Source: an uncultured Acetobacteraceae bacterium (GTDB taxonomy: Bacteria; Pseudomonadota; Alphaproteobacteria; Acetobacterales; Acetobacteraceae). Taken from it: 49,079 nucleotides of DNA. Both the position numbers and the translations under genes were made by a program. Positions 26,892 through 35,425 of this stretch are shown here, in pieces (within the stretch, counting starts at the first letter, position 1; each line of letters opens with the position of its first letter). Under the pieces are notes generated by a model. The model was not told the origin of the DNA. It ran no database searches and saw only the letters and a list, made by a program, of their open reading frames with translations. The stretch covers positions 1-49,079 of the forward strand of contig CALMVT010000088.1 in assembly GCA_937873175.1 (NCBI GenBank), read 5' to 3'.

Positions 26892-27349
26892 GCGAAGCAT
26901 CCTGCTCCGGCGCCGTCGGCAACCCGCGGCCTAGCCGCTCCGTCTGCCGCGCCCGCTCGACACTCTGCGCTTCGCGTTCAGGGCGCTGGCTTCACGCCTG
27001 ACTGAGTGCCCTTCCAGCGATGCCGCGCCGTGACGGCTCCGGGCAGCGGTCACGAAGCCCCAATGCCCGCGTCGGACGCCACAAGCCATCATCATACCCC
27101 CTCCGGCGGGGCTTATGACCGGCAAGCCTCGGCGGTCCTGAGCCATTCTTCCGACTCGTTGAGGGTGAGATCAGGGGCAGGATCATGCCACTTACATCCA
27201 GGTGCCTCCACAGCTCACCTGACCGGACACAAAACAAGGTCCGCAAGCTAATTCTGGTATGTCAATGTCAATTTTTATACTTGCCGCATGAAACCGTGTG
27301 TGTGACGGTCCCGCAGCATCGAGATGGCGGATAGCTGTTGTGGGGGCAG
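26892..27349. other. Intergenic region with possible relic sequence
   Basis: About 450 bases. The first part has a GCGGC-cta-GCCGC hairpin (26926-26938) with no T-run. Bases 27000-27246 read an open frame of 84 codons on the minus strand with no matching ribosome site or recognisable domain; it may be the trace of a lost mobile element, but I cannot support that. The last 100 bases are AT-rich, with TGTCAA twice and a TATACT hexamer, and probably hold the glycosyltransferase promoter. Confidence 0.45.
27276..27281 (+). promoter_or_regulatory. Candidate -10 element (TATACT) of the glycosyltransferase promoter
   Basis: TATACT sits 69 bases before the GTG start in an AT-rich stretch. A matching -35 is weak (TCTGGT with 17-base spacing). 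Low confidence. Confidence 0.25.
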
Positions 27350-29395
27350 GTGATCTCCAAACACAAAAAGCTCGACATCCCCGTGCCGTGGCCGGCCACA
27401 ACGGTTTCCAACGAGCCGGAGCGTTCAAAACCCTTTTCTGAATTCGGCTTCAAGGATTGGCCATGGGAAGCCGTGTGCGGCCCGAAGTTGCCCCAATCGC
27501 GTCCGGACGGAACCGCATGGCCCTGTGTGTCCGTCATCACGTTGACCCACCAGGCAAACGCGGCCGAGCGGACGCGACTGTCCGTCCGCCATCAAGCCTA
27601 TCCGAACCTGGACCCCATCACCGTCACGCTTGAAGCGGGCGAGCAGCCCCGTTCAGCGTTGCGCCGTGCTAGCGTGGCCGCACGGGGGGCGTTCGTGGTC
27701 CTGCTCGCGGATGGCGAGATGCTGGCGCCCGGCGGGCTGGCCGCTGCGTGCCTGATCCAGTCCACGGACGGCGCGACAGCGGTGGCCGGGATGCGCATCG
27801 GCTTCGGCCCGTCGGGGGTCAGCACCGTTGACGTGATCGACGCTTGCGCACCGGAATGGCTCAACCCCCAGGCGCTGCCGGGTCCCGACCTGTTGATGGC
27901 GCACACCGTGTTCGAGCGGCACGTCCTGGGCGACGCCGCGGCGGGCGACGCCCCCCTGCGCTTGTCGGTGATGGGCCGGCCCATGGCGCTGCAGCCCGAG
28001 CCTGAGACTGCCGGACTGCCGGGGATGGCGCTGTCGGTTGCCGCGCTGACGGATGGCGGCGCCGGCGGGGGGGCGAGCATCGCGGACCGGCGCTTGACCG
28101 ACGCGCTGCGGCTGGCGGGCCACCAGGTGCGCGTCGTCCCCTTGACGCGCGGCGCTTCGGTTGTCACCGCCGAGTGGGTGGACGAATTTCCCGCCGCCGA
28201 GGCCGCGATCGCTGCCGGCGGCTTCGACCTGGTGCTGGCCGGCAACATCCACGGCGCGACCCGGCGCGCGGATGTGCTCGCGCGCATGCACGCCCATGCC
28301 CCGGTCGCCGCCATCACCCATGACCTGTTCCTGCTGACCGGCCGCTGCGACATGCCGTTCGATTGCGCGCTGATCCACGACCGCTGCACGAGCGCCTGCC
28401 CCACGCCCACCCACTACCCTTATTTGGCGCCGAACCGGATCGAGGCGGCGTGGGAAGGCAAGCGCGCGTTCCTGCGGTCGGACCCGCCGCCGCTGCTGCT
28501 CGCCAACTCCCATTGGGCGGCGGCATTCATCCGCACGGTGGTCGGGTCCGCGCTCGGCGCGATCGTGCGGCGGATCGACCTCGCGTTCCCGACCCAGGTG
28601 TTCCGGCCCCACGATCGCGCGGAAGCGCGTGCGGCGCTCGGCCTGCCCAAGGATGACGTGCTGATCATGTTCGCCGCCGCCAACGCGGATGATCCGCGCA
28701 AAGGGTTCCTGGACATGCTGCCCAGCCTGCACGCGGTTGCCCGTCCCGGCGTCGGTTTCGTCGTGATCGGCCGGATCGACCATCCGGAACGGCTCGACCT
28801 GCCCAACCTGTTCGCCCCCGGCCCCATCGCCAATGAAGGGCGGCTGGCGCTGTGGTTCGCCGCCTGCGACCTGCATGTGACCACCAGCCGCTATGAAACG
28901 CTCGGCATGACGCCGATCGAGGCGGGGCTTTGCGGCACGCCGACCGTTGCATACCGCCAGACCGGGCTGTCCACGGCCGTGATCGACGGCGTGTCCGGGT
29001 CCCTGGTCGATCCAAACCCGGCGGCGTGCGCACAGGAGATCGCGCGGCTGGTGGACGACGCGGGCGCGCGGCATGCGCTCGGGGCCTGGGGGCGGATCGC
29101 GCTCGAAGCGCGGCACAGCCACGCGGCGAGCTACCTCAGCCTGCTTGCCGCATTGCGGGCGCATGGGCTGGTGCCGCCCGCGGCGCCACGCGGACGGGTG
29201 CGGTTCGACCCGGCGGTCGTGCGGACGTTTGCTGGTGCGGCCGACCCGGCCCCGTGCGCGTCCGGCATCGTGCGCGCCCGGCCCCGGCGGCTGGTCCAGC
29301 TTGCACGCCGCGCGAAGCATGCGGTCTTGGGCCGCAAGCTGCCGCTGTGGGTGCGGCGCGCGGCTTGGATGCTGAAAACGGCGCGGGGCCGCTGA
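27350..29395 (+). CDS. Glycosyltransferase with degenerate GT2-like N-terminus and GT4 domain
   Basis: 681 residues from GTG 27350 with a G-rich site just upstream; TTG 27338 is an alternative. Residues 50-200 look like a reduced GT2 fold: CVSVITLTHQANAAERTRLS, ASVAARGAFVVLLADGEMLA. There is a single D-G-E in place of the usual D-x-D, and the domain is cut short. Residues 220-630 are GT4: LALAGHQVRV-type start (ADRRLTDALRLAGHQVRVVP), PVAAITHDLFLLTGRCDMPF, DDVLIMFAAANADDPRKGFL, HVTTSRYETLGMTPIEAGLC and GTPTVAYRQTGLSTAVIDGV. The cluster of Cys and His in the middle (TGRCDMPFDCALIHDRCTSACP) could bind metal. It probably elongates a surface glycan. It is a single gene, 31 bases from a convergent CoA-transferase. 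Confidence 0.85.
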   Translation: MISKHKKLDIPVPWPATTVSNEPERSKPFSEFGFKDWPWEAVCGPKLPQSRPDGTAWPCVSVITLTHQANAAERTRLSVRHQAYPNLDPITVTLEAGEQPRSALRRASVAARGAFVVLLADGEMLAPGGLAAACLIQSTDGATAVAGMRIGFGPSGVSTVDVIDACAPEWLNPQALPGPDLLMAHTVFERHVLGDAAAGDAPLRLSVMGRPMALQPEPETAGLPGMALSVAALTDGGAGGGASIADRRLTDALRLAGHQVRVVPLTRGASVVTAEWVDEFPAAEAAIAAGGFDLVLAGNIHGATRRADVLARMHAHAPVAAITHDLFLLTGRCDMPFDCALIHDRCTSACPTPTHYPYLAPNRIEAAWEGKRAFLRSDPPPLLLANSHWAAAFIRTVVGSALGAIVRRIDLAFPTQVFRPHDRAEARAALGLPKDDVLIMFAAANADDPRKGFLDMLPSLHAVARPGVGFVVIGRIDHPERLDLPNLFAPGPIANEGRLALWFAACDLHVTTSRYETLGMTPIEAGLCGTPTVAYRQTGLSTAVIDGVSGSLVDPNPAACAQEIARLVDDAGARHALGAWGRIALEARHSHAASYLSLLAALRAHGLVPPAAPRGRVRFDPAVVRTFAGAADPAPCASGIVRARPRRLVQLARRAKHAVLGRKLPLWVRRAAWMLKTARGR

Positions 29396-29426
29396 TGACC
29401 AGATGGGCCGGCGGCTTCCAGCCGTG

Positions 29427-30791
29427 TCAAGCGCTGCCCGGCCAGGCTGGAAGGGACGCCCCCAATGGCCCCGCCGCACGGTCCCAACGCATCACCGCGG
29501 CCCCCACGGAGGCGGGCGGCCGCAATCGCATCAGCGGCCCCCAAACCGTCGCCTCACGCCCTTCGGCGTAATCGGCGTCCCCCGGCTTGCCGAGTGCCCC
29601 GCCGCCGTCCTCCCCGGCATCGGCGGCGCTCCCGGCCAGCAGCGCCGCGGTGCGCGCCAGGGACACGCGGGTTTGCGAGCCGCGGTCGCGTGCCAGCCCG
29701 AGCGCAACCGCGGCGGCCACCGTGTAGCCGGTCGCATGGTCCAGCGCCTGCACCGGCAACGGCACCGGCCGGTCTGCGCCGGCTTGCACCATGCCCCGGT
29801 GCGCGATCCCGGCGCTCATCTGCACCAGGCTGTCAAACCCGCGGCGGCCGGCCCAGGGTCCGGTCCAGCCATAGGCGTCCAGGCATACGTCCACCAAGCC
29901 GGGCCGCACCCGGCGTCGCGTGGCCGGGTCCAGGCCCAACCCGTCCAGCGCGCCGGGACGGTAGCCATGGACCAGGACATCCGTTTCCGCCAACAGCGCA
30001 AGCAAGCGCTCCCGACCGGACGGACCCTTCAGGTCGAGCCTGGCGCAAGCCTTGCCGAGCGTGACATCCGGCTCAAGGGCCGGCTCGTCCCAATCCGGCG
30101 GGTCGATCCGAAGCACCTCCGCCCCGAACCCGGCCAGGAACCGCGTCGCGGTGGGTCCAGCCAGCACGCGGGTCAGGTCCAGCACGCGGACGCCGGCCAG
30201 CGGGCGCGACGGGTCCTGGGGTACGCGGGAACGGCCGCCGCCGCCGGTGATCTCCGTCCAGGCAAGCGGCTCGGTCGTCACGGCCCGGCCCTGCGCATGC
30301 GCGCGCCAATCGGCGAGCGAGCGCATGGCCGCCGCGCAGCCCCCGCGCGCCACCACCTCCGCTTCCAGCGCATCCGCCTTCCAAGCCCGCACGGCGCCCT
30401 GCACGGCATCGCGGTCCGGTTCGACGCCGAGCGCCGCAAGCGCGGCCGCGCGGTGCCGGGGCGCGTTGGTGTGCAGCCGTATCCACCCGTCCGCTGCCTG
30501 GTAGTCGCCGGCAACTGGGTCCCAGGCCGGCGGCGCGGCCCAGCCATCAGGCTTGAACGAGGTCCCGAACCAAAACGAGGCAAGCCGCCGGTCCACCCGC
30601 ACCTTTGGCCGCCGCGACCCGGCCATGTTCGCCACGGCCAGCGCCGCGGCACCGACTGAGGCCGCGGCGAGGTCGCTGACGGCAAACACCGAGGGCAGGC
30701 TGCCCTCGCCCTCGAACGCCACATCGGCCAGCGCGTCGCTGGAACCGCCCAGCCCGGTCCAGATGTCGCGCAGGAACCCGGTTGCCTGCAT
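29427..30791 (-). CDS. CaiB/BaiF-type CoA-transferase with permuted halves
   Basis: 454 residues from ATG 30791 (GGAGAAG 6 bases upstream). The part from residue 197 on is the canonical family N-terminus: RPLAGVRVLDLTRVLAGPTA, FGAEVLRID, DVLVHGYRPGALDGLGLDP, and LPVQALDHATGYTVAAAVAL with the catalytic Asp at 351. Yet it stops about 100 residues later. Residues 30-180 match instead what normally follows that Asp: an Asp-motif echo (VFAVSDLAAASVGAAALAVA) and a C-terminal-like YQAADGWIRLHTNAPRHRAA block. The halves thus appear in swapped order. Class III enzymes move CoA between carboxylic acids. It is the third gene of an operon with a hotdog thioesterase and an MFS carrier. Confidence 0.85.
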   Translation of the reverse strand: MQATGFLRDIWTGLGGSSDALADVAFEGEGSLPSVFAVSDLAAASVGAAALAVANMAGSRRPKVRVDRRLASFWFGTSFKPDGWAAPPAWDPVAGDYQAADGWIRLHTNAPRHRAAALAALGVEPDRDAVQGAVRAWKADALEAEVVARGGCAAAMRSLADWRAHAQGRAVTTEPLAWTEITGGGGRSRVPQDPSRPLAGVRVLDLTRVLAGPTATRFLAGFGAEVLRIDPPDWDEPALEPDVTLGKACARLDLKGPSGRERLLALLAETDVLVHGYRPGALDGLGLDPATRRRVRPGLVDVCLDAYGWTGPWAGRRGFDSLVQMSAGIAHRGMVQAGADRPVPLPVQALDHATGYTVAAAVALGLARDRGSQTRVSLARTAALLAGSAADAGEDGGGALGKPGDADYAEGREATVWGPLMRLRPPASVGAAVMRWDRAAGPLGASLPAWPGSA

Positions 30792-30823
30792 GGCAGCTTC
30801 TCCTCGTCGGGGCGCCCCGTCCA

Positions 30824-31237
30824 TCAGGGGATGGGATAAAGGATGATCTGGGTGCACCGGAACAGCGCGATGGACTTGCCGGTGGCCTCGTTGCGAACCG
30901 TTGCGTCCCAAACCTGCGTCGTGCGCCCACCGTGCAGCAGCCGCGCTTCGCATGACACGCCACCTTGCCGGGCGGTGCCGATGAAGTTGGCCTTCAGCTC
31001 GGCCGTGGTGAAGCTGGTAGCGCCCGGCGGCAGCGCCGCCAAGCAGCCGAAGCCGCAAGCGGTGTCGGCCAGCGCGACAACCGTGGCCGCGTGGAGATAG
31101 CCGTTCGCGGCCAGGTGGTGCGCCTGGAGCTCGAACCGGCCCCGCGCCAGACCCGGCGGCGCGTCCGTCCACTCGAACCCGAGCAGGCCGGGCAGGCCCA
31201 CTGCTTGCCGGTCTGCAAACCTTGCGGCGTCGCTCAT
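30824..31237 (-). CDS. PaaI-family hotdog thioesterase
   Basis: 137 residues from ATG 31237, six bases after the MFS stop. One hotdog domain: HHLAANGYLHAATVVALADT has the N-G-x-x-H...A-D-T pattern of the PaaI/YbgC class (the Asp is the general base), and TSFTTAELKANFIGTARQGG is the core strand. RTTQVWDATVRNEATGKSIA and a final LFRCTQIIL strand complete the fold. It hydrolyses an acyl-CoA. Located between a carrier and a CoA-transferase gene, it probably recycles CoA in the same route; the acyl group is unknown. Confidence 0.88.
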   Translation of the reverse strand: MSDAARFADRQAVGLPGLLGFEWTDAPPGLARGRFELQAHHLAANGYLHAATVVALADTACGFGCLAALPPGATSFTTAELKANFIGTARQGGVSCEARLLHGGRTTQVWDATVRNEATGKSIALFRCTQIILYPIP

Positions 31238-31243
31238 GCTGCA

Positions 31244-32509
31244 TCAAGCCTTTGCTGCGGGTTGGGGGGCATCCGGCCGGGCGCGTGAGGCGGCGGCCAG
31301 GATCGTTGCGGCAAGAAGGTTCGCGCCGGCGCTCGCGAGGACCGGCAGGGTGTAGCTGCCGCCAATGTCGTAGGCGAAACCCGCGGCGCTTGGGCCGATC
31401 AACGTGCCGACCGCCACGCTCGTGTAAAGCAGGCCGATGAGGGCGCCGATGTTGCGTCCGCCAAAACAATCCATGACCACCGCGGGCAGCACGGCGACCC
31501 ACCCGCCGTAGAACACGCCAAAGGCGAATGCGAAGGCGGCCAGCTCCCATGCCTCGTCCAAGGCCGCCCAAGCGGCCAGGGTCAGCGCCATCCCCACGAA
31601 CATCAGCAACAGGGATTGCAGGCGGCCCATCCGATCCGCCAAGCCGCCAATCGCGAAGCGTCCCGCAGTGCTGCCGATGCCGATCACGCCCAGCAGCATA
31701 ACAGCCGACGGTTGCGGGACGCCGTGATCCAGGGCGTACGGGACGAGGTGGACGAACGGCATGAACACGCCGAACGAGCAGGCCAGGCAGGCGGCGTACA
31801 AACCGAGGAACTGCCGGGTCCGCACGGCGTCGCGGACCGTCATCCCCGCCGCGCGTTGCGCCACCCCCGGCTGGGCGCGCGGCGCGGGAGGATCGCCATC
31901 CGGCGCCAAGCCGCGGCTGTGCGGGTCATCGATGATCAGGAACGCCATCCCAGCCCCGATGATCGCGGCAAAGGCGCCCAGGGCAAGGTAGGCTTCGCGC
32001 CATCCCAGCGCTTCGATCAAGGCCGCGGCGCAGGGCGGCATGACAAGCGTGCCAACCCCGATGCCGCTGACCGCGAGGCCCGACGCGAGGCCCCGCCGAC
32101 GGGTGAACCAGCGCTGCACCGCGCCGATTGCGGGCACATAGGAGGTGCCGATGCCAAGCCCGACCCCTAGCCCGTAGGCCAAGCAAACCTCCGGCAGCGT
32201 GCGCGCCGCGCCGGCTGCCGCCAGGCCCAAGCCCGTCATCAGCATTCCCGCCACCGCCAAGCGCCGAGCGCCCCAACGGTCCGCAAGCGGGCCGCTGACG
32301 ACGCCAAAGCCGAAATACAGGAAGCCCGCCAACGAGAACACCAGGGACACCGAACCGCGCGACGCCGCGAACTCCGCCTGCAAGGGCTTGAGGAATGTGC
32401 TGAACGTGTAGGCGCTGCCGAATCCCACGAACATGACCGCGAATGCCGCGGCAACGACGACCCAGCCGTAGAAGATGCCCGGCCGGACGTGGGCGGCTCT
32501 GCCGCTCAC
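31244..32509 (-). CDS. MFS transporter, OFA/monocarboxylate-type
   Basis: 421 residues from GTG 32509, twelve membrane helices. IFYGWVVVAAAFAVMFVGFG is the signature opening of the oxalate/formate antiporter and monocarboxylate porter branch; SLVFSLAGFLYFGFGVVSGP and LADRWGARRLA (the MFS motif A) follow. VQRWFTRRRGLASGLAVSGI is helix 5 with the conserved G-x-G pattern, and GRFAIGGLADRMGRLQ repeats motif A in the second half. It likely takes up a carboxylate, which the CoA-transferase and thioesterase behind it then process. The three genes are spaced 6 and 32 bases. Confidence 0.9.
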   Translation of the reverse strand: MSGRAAHVRPGIFYGWVVVAAAFAVMFVGFGSAYTFSTFLKPLQAEFAASRGSVSLVFSLAGFLYFGFGVVSGPLADRWGARRLAVAGMLMTGLGLAAAGAARTLPEVCLAYGLGVGLGIGTSYVPAIGAVQRWFTRRRGLASGLAVSGIGVGTLVMPPCAAALIEALGWREAYLALGAFAAIIGAGMAFLIIDDPHSRGLAPDGDPPAPRAQPGVAQRAAGMTVRDAVRTRQFLGLYAACLACSFGVFMPFVHLVPYALDHGVPQPSAVMLLGVIGIGSTAGRFAIGGLADRMGRLQSLLLMFVGMALTLAAWAALDEAWELAAFAFAFGVFYGGWVAVLPAVVMDCFGGRNIGALIGLLYTSVAVGTLIGPSAAGFAYDIGGSYTLPVLASAGANLLAATILAAASRARPDAPQPAAKA

Positions 32510-32818
32510 GGGTTCCAGGACGGTGCTTGCGGTGCGGCCCCATGCCTTGCGTGAGCATGGCTGTCGTCAAGTATAGACCTAACGCGGCTCATGGCGCTCT
32601 ATCCAGGTGGAGGCCGATGATCCGAGGAGGCCGGTTCCCATGCAAACCAGATTTCCAATCCAAGCCGGTTTCGGAAAACTAAATGGCTATGCATGGCCTT
32701 CTGCCGCTGCTGTCGGTGAAGCACGCCGCACGGGTGCGGGCTACGGAACGCTCCAGAGATTGCCGGTCAGCCCTGGATGAGGGCGAGCCGGTCGGCGTGA
32801 GCAGCCGGCATCCAGAGG
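32510..32818. other. Intergenic region between the MFS operon and the TPR regulator
   Basis: About 310 bases with no supportable gene. A 72-codon plus-strand frame starting near 32683 has random-looking content. An AGTATAGAC stretch near 32570 on the plus strand could be part of the operon promoter read on the other strand. No clear terminator was seen after the regulator's stop. Confidence 0.4.
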
Positions 32819-34399
32819 TCATTCCGGCAGCCCTGCTTTCCGCAAGCCTTCCGCAAAGGTGGAAACGTCCTCCGGCCGGCGGAGCGGGAGCCAGTTCTTG
32901 AGGTTGGAGATGCGCAGGGCGGGATCGAGCTGGCGCAAATGGCGCATCGCCCGCCGCCCTTCGTCCACCCGGCCGGCAAGCGCATGGCTCGCCGCGATGA
33001 TGCCGACCACCATCAGAAAGCTCGGCAAGTCCCTGAATGCCTTCTCGGCCCAGGATGACGCGGCGCCGGAACGCCCCGCCAACAGGTATGCCAGCGCCAT
33101 CCCGGCTTGCATCCGATACAGTTCCGGGTCCAATGGGCTTAGGCGCATTGCCCGCTCGAAGTGCTCGATCGCCGCGCCCGGCTCACCGCGCCAGGCCCGC
33201 AGGAAGCCGCCGAGGAACCAAGCGGACGCCAGGTTCGGATCGAGCACCAACGCCCTGTCGAGCAGCGCGATGCCGCCATCAAGGTCGCCGGCGAGATGGC
33301 CGAGCGCATGGCCGCTCCTGGCGAGGGCAACCGCGTCGTACTGGCCCAGCTTCACAGCCCGGCGGGCCAATCGAACCCCCTCGGCAACCTCCCGGGGGCG
33401 ATCGGTCATCCAACCGTTGACCTTACGCCAGAAATGGCACCACGCCGCCATGCCGTAGGCCGACGCGAAATCCGGATCGAGCCGCATCGCCGTGCGGAAC
33501 AACGGCAACGCCTCGTTGATGCCCTCCCTGGTTCCCCCCTGCATGTTCGCCATTCCGCGCAGATAATGGTCGTAGGCATCGAGGCTTTCGGTCGGCTTGC
33601 GCTTCGCGCGTTCGATTTCCGCCCGCTCCAGTTGCGGCGCGATGGCGCCGACGACGCTCGCGGCCACCTGATCCTGCAGCTCGAAGATGTCGTCGAGAGT
33701 ACCCTCGAAACGCTCTGCCCAGAGATCCACCCCGGTTGCAGCATCGACGAGTTGCCCCGTGATGCGCACCCGGTTCGCTGCCTTGCGCACGCTGCCTTCC
33801 AGCACGTAGCGGACGCCCAGCTCATGGCCCACCTGCTTCACGTCCACCGCCCGGCCCTTGAAGGTGAAGCTTGAGTTGCGCGCGATGACGAATAGCCAGC
33901 GGACGCGCGACAAGGCCGCGATGATGTCCTCCACCATGCCGTCGGCGAAGTATTCCTGTTCGGGATCGCCACTCAGGTTCTGGAACGGCAAGACCGCAAT
34001 GGAGGGTTTGCCGGGAAGGGGCAGCGTTTGTGCGGGTTCACCCGGCGCTGCGGACTCGGTTTTCAGGGAACGGACGCCATCGAACGAAGGTGCTTCCCTG
34101 ACCTCGCCAACGAAGCGGAACCCTTTGCGGGAAACCGTGCGGATCAGGCGTTGTTGCTCGCCGGTGTCGCCGATCGCCTTGCGCACCGCATTGACATGGC
34201 TGGCCAGGGTCGATTCGGAGACGATGCGGCCATTCCACACCGCGTCGAGAAGGCCGTCCTTGCTGACGACGCGCTCGCGGTTCTGCACCAGATGGACCAG
34301 CAGGTCGAAGACTTGCGGGCCGACCGAGATCGCCTCGAAGCCCCGCGTGAGCTCCCGACGTTCAGGGTCAAGCACATAATTCTCGAATGCGTACGACAC
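32819..34399 (-). CDS. Winged-helix regulator with TolB-like and TPR domains (CadC/adenylate-cyclase-like)
   Basis: 526 residues from GTG 34399 (GGAG 7 bases upstream; the frame is open to 34531). Residues 1-100 are an OmpR/PhoB-type winged helix: YAFENYVLDPERRELTRGFE, VGPQVFDLLVHLVQNRERVV and SESTLASHVNAVRKAIGDTG, the recognition helix. Residues 125-290 are the TolB-like domain: KPSIAVLPFQNLSGDPEQEY, FADGMVEDIIAALSRV, VRYVLEGSVRKAANRVRITG. Residues 300-520 are TPR-type repeats (..AYDHYLRGMANMQGG, ASAWFLGGFLRAWRGEPGAA). The plan matches many rhizobial and acetobacterial proteins annotated as adenylate cyclase or CadC-like, but has no cyclase domain and no membrane helix. It is divergent from the NmrA-cupin pair, which is a natural regulatory target. 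Confidence 0.88.
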   Translation of the reverse strand: MSYAFENYVLDPERRELTRGFEAISVGPQVFDLLVHLVQNRERVVSKDGLLDAVWNGRIVSESTLASHVNAVRKAIGDTGEQQRLIRTVSRKGFRFVGEVREAPSFDGVRSLKTESAAPGEPAQTLPLPGKPSIAVLPFQNLSGDPEQEYFADGMVEDIIAALSRVRWLFVIARNSSFTFKGRAVDVKQVGHELGVRYVLEGSVRKAANRVRITGQLVDAATGVDLWAERFEGTLDDIFELQDQVAASVVGAIAPQLERAEIERAKRKPTESLDAYDHYLRGMANMQGGTREGINEALPLFRTAMRLDPDFASAYGMAAWCHFWRKVNGWMTDRPREVAEGVRLARRAVKLGQYDAVALARSGHALGHLAGDLDGGIALLDRALVLDPNLASAWFLGGFLRAWRGEPGAAIEHFERAMRLSPLDPELYRMQAGMALAYLLAGRSGAASSWAEKAFRDLPSFLMVVGIIAASHALAGRVDEGRRAMRHLRQLDPALRISNLKNWLPLRRPEDVSTFAEGLRKAGLPE

Positions 34400-34640
34400 G
34401 TCGGCGCTCCATGATCCCGTGCGCGCGTCGCCGGGCCGAGTGGGCCGAGTGCCCCGGCATGCCATCGATAGCACGGCCGCCGCCGCCGGGCACAGGACGC
34501 TGCATCGCTGCCGTCTTGGACGAATAACCAAGGTAAACCCAACAGCAACTCAAGGCCGCCGCAAGGACTCGCTGCCGACCCGCAGGCATTCTCCGCGCCG
34601 TGGACCGCAATGGATGCGGTCGGTAGGGCCGGAGGATGAA

Positions 34641-35396
34641 ATGAAAATCGTGGTCATCGGCGGCAGCGGCCGCATCGGATCGAATGTCGTCAACAGGCTA
34701 CGCCGGCAGGGTCACGCGGTCGTGGCGGCGTCGCCCAACTCGGGCGTCAACACGGTCACCGGCGAGGGATTGGCGGAAGCGCTTGCAGGCGCCCAGGTGG
34801 TCATCGACGTCGCGAACTCGCCATCGTTCGAGGACAAGCCGGCCCTGGAGTTCTTCCAAACGTCAGGGCGCAACCTGCTTGCCGCAGAAACGGCCGCTGG
34901 CGTGCGCCACCATGTGGCGCTTTCGGTGGTCGGCACTGACCGCCTTCAGGAAAGCGGCTATTTCCGTGCGAAAAAGGTCCAGGAGGACCTGATCAGGGCC
35001 GCCAAGATTCCATACACGATCCTTCGTTCGACGCAGTTCTTCGAGTTCGTCGATGGCATCATCGAGGCCGGCACCGAGGGAAACGTGATCCGCTTGTCGC
35101 CTGCCCTTGTGCAGCCGATCGCCTCGGATGACGTCGCCGCCGCATTGGCCGACCTTGCGGTCGGGCCGCCGGTGAACCGCATTGTCGAGATTGCTGGTCC
35201 TGAGCCGTTTCCGCTCGACACGCTTGCTCGAAAGGTTGTGGCCACGAACGGCGACCGTCGCCGGGTGATCGCCGACGTTCACGCGCGCTACTTCGGCCTG
35301 GCGTTGAACGACCAATCACTGACCCCGGGCGACAACCCGCGCATCGGGCCGACGCGGTTCGGGGATTGGCTCAGCCACGCATCGGTGCGGCCATGA
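34641..35396 (+). CDS. NmrA/SDR-type NAD(P)-binding protein
   Basis: 251 residues, GGAGGA at 34631 just before the ATG. N-terminal Rossmann motif MKIVVIGGSGRIGSNVVNRL (G-x-x-G-x-x-G), then VIDVANSPSFEDKPALEFF and VRHHVALSVVGTDRLQESGY with the atypical SDR active-site layout. YFRAKKVQEDLIRAAKIPYT and ILRSTQFFEF are typical of the NmrA/HSCARG and quinone-oxidoreductase-2 (QOR2) group. It is either an NADPH sensor or a quinone or aldehyde reductase; the family is too diverse to choose. Its stop overlaps a possible ATG of the next cupin gene. It is divergent from the winged-helix regulator. Confidence 0.85.
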   Translation: MKIVVIGGSGRIGSNVVNRLRRQGHAVVAASPNSGVNTVTGEGLAEALAGAQVVIDVANSPSFEDKPALEFFQTSGRNLLAAETAAGVRHHVALSVVGTDRLQESGYFRAKKVQEDLIRAAKIPYTILRSTQFFEFVDGIIEAGTEGNVIRLSPALVQPIASDDVAAALADLAVGPPVNRIVEIAGPEPFPLDTLARKVVATNGDRRRVIADVHARYFGLALNDQSLTPGDNPRIGPTRFGDWLSHASVRP

Positions 35397-35425
35397 GTTC
35401 GCGGTTCAGCAATGGGGAACGAGCC

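Noticed and set aside
26992-27246. Possible transposase fragment on the minus strand
   Set aside because: The open frame is short and I could not link its translation to any transposase family; kept only as an unexplained gap.
32683-32901. 72-codon plus-strand frame between the MFS operon and the regulator
   Set aside because: Overlaps the end of the regulator gene and has no recognisable features.
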